Positions 21,935 to 30,808 of a DNA stretch of 64,000 bases are shown piece after piece. Position 1 is the first letter of the stretch. Each line of letters begins with the position of its first letter. The position numbers and the translations under genes are program-made. The notes under the pieces were generated by a model. That model did no database searches. It was not told the DNA's origin and worked only from the letters and a program-made list of their open reading frames with translations. The DNA is from Bacillus sp. ISL-51. Its GTDB lineage: Bacteria > Bacillota > Bacilli > Bacillales > Bacillaceae. The stretch covers positions 186,001-250,000 of the forward strand of contig NZ_JAGGQB010000002.1 of assembly GCF_018613535.1 (NCBI RefSeq). Reading direction: 5' to 3'.

Positions 21935-23257
21935 TTATTTTAAGAAAATAAAGTACAGAATAAAGATGACGAACAGCCCGTACATAATCGGATGAACGCT
22001 TTTTCCTTTTCCTTTACAGATCATTGTAATCGGGTAGAAAATAAAGCCGATCGCAATCCCGGTCGCAATGCTGTACGTCAGCGGCATCATGATCATTGTT
22101 AAGAATGCCGGAACCGCCACCTCAAATTTATCCCAGGCGATTTTGCCGAGCGGCGCCACCATCAGCGCGCCGACAATAATCAAAGCCGGAGCCGTCACAT
22201 TTGTGGTAACGACGGACAGAAGCGGCGAGAAAAACATCGCAAGCAAAAAGAGAATCCCCGTAACGACAGCCGCAAATCCCGAACGCGCACCCGCAGCAAC
22301 GCCTGAGCTTGATTCAACATATGATGTCGTTGTCGAAGTGCCGAGCACTGCCCCGATCACAATAGACGTGGAATCTGCAAGAAGAGCTCTTCCCGCGCGC
22401 GGAAGTTTATTTTCTTTCATCAGTCCGGCCTGGGTCGCTACAGCCACAAGCGTACCCGCTGTATCAAAGAACCCGACGAACAAGAAGGTTAAAATGACAA
22501 TCAGCATTTGAACGGAGAAAATGTCCGACAGGTGCATCCATGCTTGTCCGAAAGTCGGCGCAAGGCTCGGCACACTCCCGATAATATGCGTCGGAACAGT
22601 AATCAAACCGCAGATCATTCCGGCAATGGCCGTCAGAAGCATTCCGATAAAAACACCGCCGTTCACGCGAAGCACCATTAAAATGACGGTCACAATGACG
22701 CCGAAAATCGTTAACAGCACAGGTCCGCTATGAATGTTGCCGATAGAAACAAGAGTGGATGAGTTCGCTTCAATAATGCCGGAGCCCTGTAAGCCGACAA
22801 ATGTAATAAACAAACCGATTCCTGCGCCTACCGCCAATTTCAGCTCCGGCGGAATCGCATTTATGATTTTTTCACGCAATCCTGTTAACGAAAGCGCAAC
22901 GAAAATGATCCCGGAAATCAATACGCCGGAAAGCGCCGCCTGCCAGGAAATCCCCATGCCGAGAACGACAGAGAATGCAAAAAACGCGTTTAATCCCATA
23001 CCCGGCGCAATCGCAATTGGATACCTCGCGATCAGCCCCATTAAAATACAGCCGGCCGCAGACGCAAGTGCAGTTGCGGTGAAAACCGCTCCCTGATCAA
23101 TTTTTAATGCTTCCGGAAATGCCTTCACACCGTTTAGTGACAGTGTCAGAGGGTTTACGAACAGGATGTACGCCATTGACAAAAAGGTCGTTAATCCGCC
23201 GATAATTTCATTACGATAGCTTGTCCCCAGCTCATCAAACTGAAAAAATTGCTTCAA
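21935..23257 (-). CDS. pbuG: Hypoxanthine/guanine permease
   Basis: A 440-residue purine permease of the AzgA branch of NCS2 transporters, with about twelve to fourteen membrane segments and the family motif LFVGFFDTAGTLVAVATQAG. The start is TTG at 23257, eight bases after a strong AAGGAGG; it yields the B. subtilis N-terminus MKQFFQFDELGTSYRN and exactly its length. The upstream in-frame ATG at 23308 would put 17 codons over the ribosome site and next to the riboswitch terminator. Control is by PurR and a guanine riboswitch. Confidence 0.95.
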   Translation of the reverse strand: MKQFFQFDELGTSYRNEIIGGLTTFLSMAYILFVNPLTLSLNGVKAFPEALKIDQGAVFTATALASAAGCILMGLIARYPIAIAPGMGLNAFFAFSVVLGMGISWQAALSGVLISGIIFVALSLTGLREKIINAIPPELKLAVGAGIGLFITFVGLQGSGIIEANSSTLVSIGNIHSGPVLLTIFGVIVTVILMVLRVNGGVFIGMLLTAIAGMICGLITVPTHIIGSVPSLAPTFGQAWMHLSDIFSVQMLIVILTFLFVGFFDTAGTLVAVATQAGLMKENKLPRAGRALLADSTSIVIGAVLGTSTTTSYVESSSGVAAGARSGFAAVVTGILFLLAMFFSPLLSVVTTNVTAPALIIVGALMVAPLGKIAWDKFEVAVPAFLTMIMMPLTYSIATGIAIGFIFYPITMICKGKGKSVHPIMYGLFVIFILYFIFLK

Positions 23258-23308
23258 GCCAATTGCCTCCTTCATTCTCTCCCATTTATTCTGCCCGTTA
23301 TCCGCCAA

Positions 23309-23339
23309 ATAAAAAACGCCCCAACAAATTTGGGACGCT
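23309..23339 (-). terminator. Riboswitch terminator of pbuG
   Basis: On the minus strand CGTCCCAA ATTTG TTGGGGCG forms an eight-pair stem with one wobble, followed by a run of T. The preceding GTAGTCAAG can pair with CTTGACTAC in the aptamer 3' strand, giving the antiterminator. Confidence 0.88.
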
Positions 23340-23406
23340 TGACTACATACGTTCAGTTTGAATAATAAATAAGGAATGTATTATTTATATCAAACGATTG
23401 AGATTT

Positions 23407-23474
23407 ATCCGTAGTCAAGCCATTTACGGTAGCTTGGTAGAAACTTGCGGGCCATATCCCCGCGATTATACGAT
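23407..23474 (-). promoter_or_regulatory. Guanine riboswitch aptamer of pbuG
   Basis: The minus strand reads ATCGTATAATC, then GGGGATATGGCCCGC, GTTTCTACC, CCGTAAATGG and TTGACTACGGAT. The conserved purine aptamer core is complete, and the junction specificity base is C, so the ligand should be guanine or hypoxanthine. Confidence 0.95.
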
Positions 23475-23501
23475 ATCAATGCATATTTGATTTCTGAGTC
23501 T

Positions 23502-23530
23502 ATTGTATCAATTCAATTTTGAAAACTCAA
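23502..23530 (-). promoter_or_regulatory. Sigma-A promoter of pbuG
   Basis: On the minus strand, TTGAGT (23525-23530), a 17-base spacer and TACAAT (23502-23507). Confidence 0.8.
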
Positions 23531-23535
23531 TATAA

Positions 23536-23577
23536 AAAACGAACAATACCGAGAAAAAAAATTAGTTTATTCGTCAA
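23536..23577 (-). promoter_or_regulatory. Paired PurBoxes of pbuG
   Basis: CGAA at 23540-23543 and TTCG at 23570-23573, 30 bases apart and ten bases upstream of the -35 element. Orientation, spacing and distance are identical to the pur operon pair, which argues for PurR control. Confidence 0.8.
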
Positions 23578-23593
23578 TTGACCAAATGATTCC

Positions 23594-23627
23594 AAAAATA
23601 AAGGCGGCAAAACAGCCGCCTTTAAAG
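23594..23627 (-). terminator. Terminator after the anti-sigma gene
   Basis: On the minus strand AAAGGCGGC TGTTTT GCCGCCTTT followed by ATTTTTGG, just after the stop codon at 23631. Confidence 0.85.
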
Positions 23628-23630
23628 GAT

Positions 23631-25069
23631 TTATTTTTCTGACATTTGCCGGATCGGCACTTCGAATGTGAGATCGTTATTTGTCAGCAGATTCATATGG
23701 GTTTTTTCAATATAAAGGGCGTATGAGCCGAGCGAGAAATGGCGTAATGAATACTCTTTATTGTGTGAATCATCCAATTCAAATACGGATTCCATTTCAC
23801 CTTTTTTAAGATTTGTGACTTTTGCCTTGTTTCCTTTGAGATAATAGCCTTTCTCATAATCGTCTGGAGATGACCAAGCTTTCATCTTTTTCGTGTGGCC
23901 CAGACCGATCGTTTCCCCGACATTAATCAGCTGATCCGCATCTGTTTTTTCCAAGTCGATTCCGGTGAATTGATAGTCGGCAACGACACGCCTGCCTTCT
24001 TGCTTGATTTTATTGATTTTTATTCCGATGTGATGGTGTTCTGTTTTATAGCTGACCGGCAGTTTTGTTTGCAGAGGTACGATTTCGCTGGTTTCCGTTT
24101 CAAATTTCACATCACCCGTAATGAAGAGCTTTTTCGCTTTTGGATCAATTGGTTTGCTGAATTGAGTTTGTCCCCGGGCTCTTTCATCTCCGCTGGATAG
24201 TTTCTTCCTATTCCCCAGTTCAATATTGGATAACGTCATTTCATAATGGTTGCCTGCATCATCCGTTGCGCCATAAATGGAAATGACGTCTTTTTTGGCA
24301 ATACCGTGATAGTCAATTGTATATTGCAGAGCAGAACCCCTCGTTCCGTTTTCCGCTCGAATATCGAACAGCCGATACAATCCGTTATTTATCGTCACAT
24401 CTTTCGTTCCTTCTAAAAAGGTTGAATGCTGTTTTTTTACAGGGAGTTTAAATCGCCAGTTTCCTGGGATGTCCTTAACTGTGTAATGACAAGCGGGAAC
24501 TTATCACCGTCTTTTAACTTTGAGCTATCTGTGAAAAAACGAAGCTGGCCTCCATACCGTCCATCTGTCAATTTTTTCAATTCCCGGCTGTCATAATCTT
24601 CAGCTAAAATATTAAGGTCATCCTTATAATCAACTTGAAACGAAATATGGTCCTCATCGGATTTCAGGTGATCAACAATAAAATTATAAACGAGCTGGCC
24701 GCTGTCGTAATACACACTTTTCACCGTTACTGTGATTCCGCGCGATTCCGCTTTTTCATTCAGCTTCGTCACCAGATTGCTTTTAAAAAGTGCTGAACCC
24801 GCCTTATCTTGAAAAAGATTATAAATTTGTCCGGCAACTGGGATATTTCCCATAGCCGTATTAACGGAGGGGATGAACAAGCCGGAGGACAGATAAAGCA
24901 AAAACAAAGCAGCAGCGACGGCCAGACCGTTTGTCAGTTTTCTTCCCCATCTCCGTTTGGCTGCGCCTTCTTTTCCGGCACGGGAAGCAGCGCTTTGTAT
25001 CGCTTTTTTCAATTCCTGCTTCGGCACATCAATGTCTTGATACAATTGTTTCATTTGATGCTTTTCCAT
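23631..25069 (-). pseudogene. ECF anti-sigma factor (DUF4179 type), frameshifted
   Basis: Two consecutive frames together encode one protein of about 479 residues. The first (24437-25069) has a cytoplasmic N-terminus, one membrane helix (residues 48-66) and the start of a DUF4179 extracytoplasmic domain. It runs off frame and stops at 24437. The second (to 23631) carries the rest. The correct sense resumes at VKDIPGNWRFKLPVKK in the other frame. The break lies at 24480-24484, where the coding strand has ACACA; loss of one CA would restore KFPLVITVKDIPGNW. It follows the sigma gene with a 19-base overlap, so it should encode the cognate anti-sigma factor. A sequencing error cannot be excluded. 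Confidence 0.8.
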
Positions 25070-25584
25070 GTTTGTTTATCCTCCTTTTCCAGCTCCTGCT
25101 TCAATGCTTTTCTCGCGCGGTGCAGATGTGTTTTAACGGTGCCTTCCGCCATGCCGGTCTGCTCAGCAATCATCGGTATCGAAAAGTCCTGAAAATAATA
25201 AAGCTGAATCGTCAGCTGCACATGTTCGTCAAGTGTTTCAAGCGCGTTTCGAAGATCTATGTATTCTTCAATGTTTCGGTTCACCGCTCCCGCTTCATGC
25301 TGCGATTCAAACGGGATAACATCCCCCTGCTTTTTCTTCATCGCAAAAATTGTATCGAGCAGAATGCGTATGAGCCACGTTTTAAAGTACTTCGGCTCCT
25401 TGAGTTTCCCTATGTTGAGAAAAGCCTTGTACGCCGTTTCCTGCACCGCGTCCAGCGTGTCTTCCTTATGATGTAAATAGAGATAAACCGTTTTATATAA
25501 AGTCTCCTGATGAGCTGTGTTCAGTTTTTCAAAGGCGGCGGTATTACCTTTTCTCGCCTTTGTGATCAATCGTTCTTCCTTCAC
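25051..25584 (-). CDS. ECF sigma factor
   Basis: A 177-residue sigma-70 family protein with only regions 2 and 4. Region 2 lies at about residues 10-80, with AVQETAYKAFLNIGKLKEP in 2.3-2.4. Region 4 contains IPMIAEQTGMAEGTVKTHLH as its helix-turn-helix. The start is probably GTG at 25584, eight bases after GGAGG; the longer frame to 25635 would run across the likely promoter. The next gene, overlapping by 19 bases, is its presumed anti-sigma factor, which is frameshifted. I cannot assign it to a named B. subtilis sigma factor. Confidence 0.88.
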   Translation of the reverse strand: MKEERLITKARKGNTAAFEKLNTAHQETLYKTVYLYLHHKEDTLDAVQETAYKAFLNIGKLKEPKYFKTWLIRILLDTIFAMKKKQGDVIPFESQHEAGAVNRNIEEYIDLRNALETLDEHVQLTIQLYYFQDFSIPMIAEQTGMAEGTVKTHLHRARKALKQELEKEDKQTWKSIK

Positions 25585-25607
25585 CTTATCCACCTCCCAT
25601 GTTCTTA

Positions 25608-25634
25608 GATACGAAACACTCCGAAACGGTTTCA
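25608..25634 (-). promoter_or_regulatory. Candidate autoregulatory ECF promoter
   Basis: On the minus strand TGAAAC (25629-25634), a 15-base spacer and CGTATC (25608-25613), about 25 bases before the GTG start. This matches the ECF form TGAAAC-n-CGTA with a slightly short spacer. Confidence 0.5.
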
Positions 25635-25651
25635 AAAAGATGACAAGAAAG

Positions 25652-25683
25652 AAAAAAACGCCTCTTTTGTAAGAGACGTTTTA
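25652..25683 (-). terminator. Terminator of guaA
   Basis: On the minus strand AACGTCTCTT ACAA AAGAGGCGTT (one wobble pair) followed by TTTTTTCTTTCTT. Confidence 0.85.
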
Positions 25684-25695
25684 CGGATACTTTAT

Positions 25696-27246
25696 TTATT
25701 CCCACTCAATTGTTGCAGGCGGCTTGCTCGTAATGTCATACACGACGCGGTTAATGTGTTTGACTTCATTTACGATGCGTGTTGAGATCACTTCAAGCAC
25801 ATCCCAAGGGATACGCGCCCAGTCAGATGTCATGCCGTCGATTGATGTAACGGCGCGGATGCCTATTGTGTAATCGTACGTTCTCGCATCTCCCATAACG
25901 CCAACGCTGCGGATGTCAGGAAGAACGGTGAAGTATTGCCAGATGTCGCGTTCGAGGCCGTGGTTCGCCACTTCTTCACGCAGAATCGCATCTGATTCAC
26001 GAACGATTTCAAGTTTTTCCTCGGTCACTTCACCGAGAACACGGATGCCAAGGCCCGGTCCAGGGAACGGCTGGCGCCATACGATGTCATCAGGAATGCC
26101 GAGTTCTGTGCCGAGCGCGCGCACTTCGTCTTTAAAGAGCGTATTCAGCGGTTCAATCAATTCAAACTGCATGTCTTCAGGAAGTCCGCCGACATTGTGG
26201 TGTGATTTAATCGTTTGGGCAGTCGCCGTGCCGCTCTCGATAATATCTGTGTAAAGCGTTCCTTGCGCAAGGTAATCGATTCCTTTGAGCTTGTCCGCTT
26301 CATCATCAAACACGTAAATAAATTCATTTCCGATGATTTTACGTTTTTTCTCCGGATCAGATACGCCTTTCAGCTTGTTCAGGAAACGGTCTTGCGCGTC
26401 TACTTTAATCACGTTCATGTTAAAGCCTTCGCTGAACGTTTTCATGACGCCTTCCGCTTCGCCTTTACGCAGCAAGCCGTGATCGACGAAGATACAAGTC
26501 AGCTGGTCGCCGATCGCTTTATGAATCAAAACGGCTACGACAGAAGAGTCTACTCCGCCGCTCAACGCGCAAAGCACTTGTTTGTCTCCGACTGTTTCAC
26601 GGATTTTTTGCATTTCGATTTCGATAAAGTTTTCCATTGACCATTCGCCTTTACATTCACAAGCGTCGAAGACAAAGTTTTTCAGAAGGTCATTTCCGTA
26701 TTCTGAATGACGAACTTCCGGATGGAACTGAACACCGTACCATTTTTTGTCTTTCTTACTCATCGCTGAATTAGGGCAGTGATGGCTTGTCGCGTCTACC
26801 GTAAATCCTTCCGGCACTTTCACGACTAAGTCGCCGTGGCTCATCCAAACCACTTGCTCTTCAGGAAGATCTTTGAACAAATCAGGAGTGCCTTGAATGT
26901 GAATGTTCGCTTTTCCGTATTCACGCTGGCTGGCTGCTTCCACTTTACCTCCGAGGTAATGAGTCATCAGCTGCATTCCGTAGCAGATACCCAGTACAGG
27001 GATATCCAGTTCAAAGATTTTTTCGTCGCAGCGGAATGATCCTTCATCATACACACTGTTCGGTCCGCCTGAAAGGATAATTCCTTTTGGATTCATTTCT
27101 TTGATTTCTTCAGCTGTCAATGTATGGGGATGCAGCTCGCTATATACACCAAATTCACGGATCCGGCGGGTAATCAGCTGGTTATACTGACTGCCGAAAT
27201 CAAGAACAAGAATCATTTCATTCACTAACTTCGTCATGGTTGTCAC
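25696..27246 (-). CDS. guaA: GMP synthase (glutamine-hydrolysing)
   Basis: A 513-516 residue enzyme that aminates XMP to GMP. The class I amidotransferase domain has its nucleophile in [10 protein letters not shown] and the His-Glu pair in [14 protein letters not shown]. The ATP-pyrophosphatase loop is [13 protein letters not shown], and the C-terminal dimer domain ends in PPATIEWE. The ribosome site AGGAG lies five bases before a GTG at 27246 and fourteen before the ATG at 27237. The spacing favours GTG, whereas the usual annotated N-terminus MTKLVNE favours ATG. A structured leader precedes it. Confidence 0.97.
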   Translation of the reverse strand: MTTMTKLVNEMILVLDFGSQYNQLITRRIREFGVYSELHPHTLTAEEIKEMNPKGIILSGGPNSVYDEGSFRCDEKIFELDIPVLGICYGMQLMTHYLGGKVEAASQREYGKANIHIQGTPDLFKDLPEEQVVWMSHGDLVVKVPEGFTVDATSHHCPNSAMSKKDKKWYGVQFHPEVRHSEYGNDLLKNFVFDACECKGEWSMENFIEIEMQKIRETVGDKQVLCALSGGVDSSVVAVLIHKAIGDQLTCIFVDHGLLRKGEAEGVMKTFSEGFNMNVIKVDAQDRFLNKLKGVSDPEKKRKIIGNEFIYVFDDEADKLKGIDYLAQGTLYTDIIESGTATAQTIKSHHNVGGLPEDMQFELIEPLNTLFKDEVRALGTELGIPDDIVWRQPFPGPGLGIRVLGEVTEEKLEIVRESDAILREEVANHGLERDIWQYFTVLPDIRSVGVMGDARTYDYTIGIRAVTSIDGMTSDWARIPWDVLEVISTRIVNEVKHINRVVYDITSKPPATIEWE

Positions 27247-27274
27247 CTAATCTCCTCTAAGTTTTTGACACAGA

Positions 27275-27352
27275 AAAAAACGGAGGACACACGTTCCGCC
27301 CTCTGCCGGCAAGACTTGTTCGGAGCCCGGCTTTTAACGCTCCCGGGCTCCC
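27275..27352 (-). promoter_or_regulatory. Structured guaA leader, possible attenuator
   Basis: The minus-strand leader contains a perfect nine-pair stem GGAGCCCGG / CCGGGCTCC (27343-27351 with 27322-27330), loop of twelve. A second, weaker hairpin at about 27279-27299 (CGGA...TCCG core) is followed directly by seven T residues. The order hairpin, hairpin, T-run resembles an attenuator. I recognise no known riboswitch class. Confidence 0.45.
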
Positions 27353-27398
27353 ATTTAACATTCATTTATTCTAACAACAGGAACATATGCGGTCAAGA

Positions 27399-29606
27399 CT
27401 ATCTTCTTTTAATTATATTTTCCCACAACTGTCTCGATTCATTCCAAAGCTCGGCTGGATCGTCATTGCGGTACAAGGCCCGCTCATAGCGAAGCGTGAG
27501 TTCAGACATATCTTCTGTTTCGTATGCAGCGTCTATTCTCGCGGCGAAATCACGCAGCGTTTCACCGCCACCCCTGCCGTATCCTTTTCTTTTCAGCTGG
27601 CGGAGCAATGCGGCGTATGCATCAAAAAACGCATCTTCATCGGTTCGCCGTTTCAGTCTGGCGGCTTCAGCAAATGGAATCCAGCGGGAACGGAAAAACC
27701 ACGCAAGCGCCGCTGCCGCTGCAAAAATGATAAGGGCTGCGGCATACGGCCAAAAATGTGCCGCCGCTTGTTTCTGCAAGGCCGGGTTCGGTGTAAAACT
27801 GCGCTTTTCTTGGTCTTTCGGCGCAGCTTCCTTTTTCGGCTTTGTTTCTTCGCGCGGCTTTTCGGAAGATTTCTCCGATTTTTTTGTTGAGTCGTTGCTG
27901 CCGTCAGCAGAGCTTTTCATCTCTGACGTAAATTCCGTCGGATTGGTGAACCCTTTTGTCGGTTCAAATGTGACCCAGCCCTGATCAGGGAAATAAACCT
28001 CCACCCAAGAATGGGCGTTGTTATTGGTCACTTCATAAATCGATCCGTTTTGATCCCCGGCTGCTTTATACTCCCCCGAGGTGTACCCTTTCACCCAGCG
28101 GGCCGGAATTCCCGACGATCTCAGCAGCACGGCCATCGCTGAAGAAAAGTTATCGCAATATCCTCTTTTCGTTTCGAAAAGAAACTGGTCGACATAGTCC
28201 TGATCCTGTTTCGGCACTGCGACGTCTTGCGTTTGATATGAAAAGGCGGAAGACCCTAAATAATCTTCGATCGCTTTCGCTTTATCAAACATATTGTGAT
28301 GATCGCGCGTCAGCTTCTCCGCGAGCTTCCCCACCCTTTCCGGCAGGTTGTCAGGAAGCTGTAAATAACGGTCATTAAATTGATTTTGCGAGCGGTTTTG
28401 CTTTACTTTCACCTTTCTGAGTTCATTCAGCTTAAAGACAGGCGACTGAAATGTCAGCGTATACCTGCCCATATTCCGAATATTGCCCACTTGTTCACTG
28501 ACGGGTGTGATTTGCTCAGTGTTCCCGTTCATTTCAAGCTGGACGGATTGTTTCGGCTTAATATTGGATACGCCGATCGGATACATGACGTGATTATAGA
28601 GGTAATTTTTGTCGATGGACACCTGCGCTGTATAACGCTTTGTCTGTACACTCCGGTCAAACCACAGGTCTTCCACGTTTCCCCTGTCAATTTTATAAGA
28701 CATGCCTTGATCTGTTTCCACCCAGCCTTTTCCCGTATACGTATCCTTCGTTTCTACGCGGAAATAAGCCCGTTCCTTCCCCTTCCATTTAAATACAGGA
28801 GTATCATCCTGCTGGAAAGGACCGCCCAGCGTTTCATCATGGTTGCCGTAGCCGATTTTGCTTTCAGCGGCCGGCACCTGATGCTGATTGGTGATTTTTT
28901 TGAAAAACGGCACCGGATCAGGCCAATTCGGGTCTGATTTCGGAGCCGCCAAGCCGAATATGACAGAAGCACAAATGAAAAGCGCCAGAGGGAAAAACCA
29001 TTTGGCGATAAGCCTTTTCTTCAATGCTATGTTTTCCGTCAGGCGAATGCGTTCCATGTACAAAAGCCCCATCATCAGAAAGCCAATGAAGACGATACGG
29101 ATGACGGCGTATGCGGCATCATAAGGCGTAAATGTATCAAGCACCGTAATATACGCCACCGTCATAATAAAAAAGAATAGAATTTTCCGCTGATAGATCA
29201 CCCAGTAATGCAGCAAATACACGAGCAGCCATAAGAGCACAAAAAACAGCAGTGTGCGGAAAGAAGGGTTCATATCATTCCATCTGCCGGTTCCGATGTG
29301 CCCGGTATTCAGCATCACGTCCCGTAAAAAAGAGCTGAGCCATCCCAGATTCAAAATTGATCCTTTATAAAACAAAATATGAATGCTGATTAATGTAAAC
29401 AGGATACAAGACGGCACGGTTACATACCATCTCATCCGAAAAAATGACAGCAGAAATGTCAGGCCGATAAATACAATGAAAAAACCTTTATGTTTTGTAT
29501 CCGTAAAATTCTGCAGCGGCCTGAGCCATTCCCATAACAACAAAAAAGCGAGAAAATAAAACAGCAGCAAGCTCAGCCTGCTTCCCTGGTTCTCGTCATG
29601 CGGCAT
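27399..29606 (-). CDS. yebA: TgpA-like membrane transglutaminase YebA
   Basis: A 735-residue membrane protein. The N-terminal third has several hydrophobic segments (DUF3488/TgpA N-terminal region). A transglutaminase-like domain follows at about residues 400-560, with the catalytic Cys in ETKRGYCDNFSSAM and the His in NNNAHSWVEVYFPDQGW. A charged linker rich in Lys, Glu and Ser, one more helix and a DUF4129-type cytoplasmic tail complete it. The ATG at 29606 is eight bases after AGAGGTGG; the GTG at 29618 overlaps that site. Last gene of yeaC-yeaD-yebA, a common MoxR/DUF58/transglutaminase operon. Confidence 0.9.
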   Translation of the reverse strand: MPHDENQGSRLSLLLFYFLAFLLLWEWLRPLQNFTDTKHKGFFIVFIGLTFLLSFFRMRWYVTVPSCILFTLISIHILFYKGSILNLGWLSSFLRDVMLNTGHIGTGRWNDMNPSFRTLLFFVLLWLLVYLLHYWVIYQRKILFFFIMTVAYITVLDTFTPYDAAYAVIRIVFIGFLMMGLLYMERIRLTENIALKKRLIAKWFFPLALFICASVIFGLAAPKSDPNWPDPVPFFKKITNQHQVPAAESKIGYGNHDETLGGPFQQDDTPVFKWKGKERAYFRVETKDTYTGKGWVETDQGMSYKIDRGNVEDLWFDRSVQTKRYTAQVSIDKNYLYNHVMYPIGVSNIKPKQSVQLEMNGNTEQITPVSEQVGNIRNMGRYTLTFQSPVFKLNELRKVKVKQNRSQNQFNDRYLQLPDNLPERVGKLAEKLTRDHHNMFDKAKAIEDYLGSSAFSYQTQDVAVPKQDQDYVDQFLFETKRGYCDNFSSAMAVLLRSSGIPARWVKGYTSGEYKAAGDQNGSIYEVTNNNAHSWVEVYFPDQGWVTFEPTKGFTNPTEFTSEMKSSADGSNDSTKKSEKSSEKPREETKPKKEAAPKDQEKRSFTPNPALQKQAAAHFWPYAAALIIFAAAAALAWFFRSRWIPFAEAARLKRRTDEDAFFDAYAALLRQLKRKGYGRGGGETLRDFAARIDAAYETEDMSELTLRYERALYRNDDPAELWNESRQLWENIIKRR

Positions 29607-29626
29607 GCGGCGCGCCACCTCTCTTT

Positions 29627-30808
29627 CTATACAACATGAGACACCCGTCCGTCCCTGATCATTTGTACATTTATATTCTTTTGAGCAAAGCGGAGAGCGA
29701 GTTTCCGTTCCGATTCCGGAAGCGCGGCATTCGTTTCTTTCGCTACGAAAACGGTCATGTTTGCCGAACCGGCCTCAGCCTGCACCAGCAGCTCCTCTGA
29801 AAGCCTGCCCGTAACGACGGCAATCGCGGCTTGGCGCACTCGGCGGTTTGCCAGTTCTTCCCTTAAACGGCTCATCGGATTCGTGTTCACATCAGCGGCT
29901 GATGCTAAGTAACGCAGGATGTTTCTGAAATGCCGCTCACCCTCCTGAACCGGAAAGACAGTGCGTTCATTGCCCAATGGAACAAATCCGGCAAAAGAGC
30001 CGCCGATTAAAACTGTATAAAGAAGAGAAGCGGACGCTGACACCGCTGCTTCAAACGAAGGAGACGACTGGCAGTCCAGAATCAGGACCAGATTCATGCT
30101 CGTCAACGGTTCAAATTCCTTTGTCATCAGTTCATTGCGGCGCGCCGATGTTTTCCAATCGACCGCTGAAAACCGGTCGCCCGGCTGATAATTTCTGACG
30201 CTTGCGGCGACTGTGGAGCGGTGCATATGAAATGGCGCAGCCGCACCCGCGCCTTCTTCCTGCCGGGCTGCATACGGCTTGTAACGAAGAGCCGAATACA
30301 CCGGATAGACTAAAATTGTATCCGCGATTGTAAAAGACGCTGTTTTTTCCAAAAGCCCGAGGACATCGCCTGTCCGCACCCTTACGGTATGTAAACGATG
30401 CTCTCCGCGGGGAACCGGTGACAATTGATAGTGAAACGTCAGTTTTTTTTGAAACCACGGAAATACAAGCTGTTTTGCACGACGCCTTTCACCAAGCGTT
30501 TCCGGCATTACATCCTCAATCACCATATACATCAGCGGAAACGGCAGGCGCCGCTTCAGCGTGACTGCCACGAAAAGCTTGTCTCCTGCGGTTAATTGGG
30601 CGGCAGATGTTTCACGCGTCACCTGAAACGCCCGCAGCGGGTACAGAGCGAGCAAGCCGGCGTACACTGTAAACGGCAAGAACGCATAAAATAAAAACCA
30701 GCTCACAAATCCGCCCTGAAACATGGCATAAGAGAAAACCGCTGCCGTCAGCATGATCAGCACGAGCAGCTTCCAGCCGTATACCAGCCAATACACTTTC
30801 TTTTTCAT
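29627..30808 (-). CDS. yeaD: DUF58 protein YeaD
   Basis: A 393-residue protein with two N-terminal membrane helices (residues 9-30 and 33-55), a beta-rich middle, and the DUF58 signature NYQPGDRFSAVDWKTSARRN followed by LMTKEFE. The remainder resembles a von Willebrand A-type fold. DUF58 proteins accompany MoxR ATPases, and the partner yeaC lies immediately upstream (overlap of one base) with yebA downstream. The molecular task of such sets is unknown; a role in assembling or activating an envelope complex is proposed. Confidence 0.88.
   Translation of the reverse strand: MKKKVYWLVYGWKLLVLIMLTAAVFSYAMFQGGFVSWFLFYAFLPFTVYAGLLALYPLRAFQVTRETSAAQLTAGDKLFVAVTLKRRLPFPLMYMVIEDVMPETLGERRRAKQLVFPWFQKKLTFHYQLSPVPRGEHRLHTVRVRTGDVLGLLEKTASFTIADTILVYPVYSALRYKPYAARQEEGAGAAAPFHMHRSTVAASVRNYQPGDRFSAVDWKTSARRNELMTKEFEPLTSMNLVLILDCQSSPSFEAAVSASASLLYTVLIGGSFAGFVPLGNERTVFPVQEGERHFRNILRYLASAADVNTNPMSRLREELANRRVRQAAIAVVTGRLSEELLVQAEAGSANMTVFVAKETNAALPESERKLALRFAQKNINVQMIRDGRVSHVV

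Noticed and set aside
23258..23308. ATG start of pbuG at 23308
   Set aside because: It would place coding sequence over the ribosome site and beside the riboswitch terminator; the TTG at 23257 gives the known length.
28380..28937. 185-residue antisense frame in yebA
   Set aside because: Shadow frame opposite a well-supported gene, with no ribosome site and no recognisable motif.
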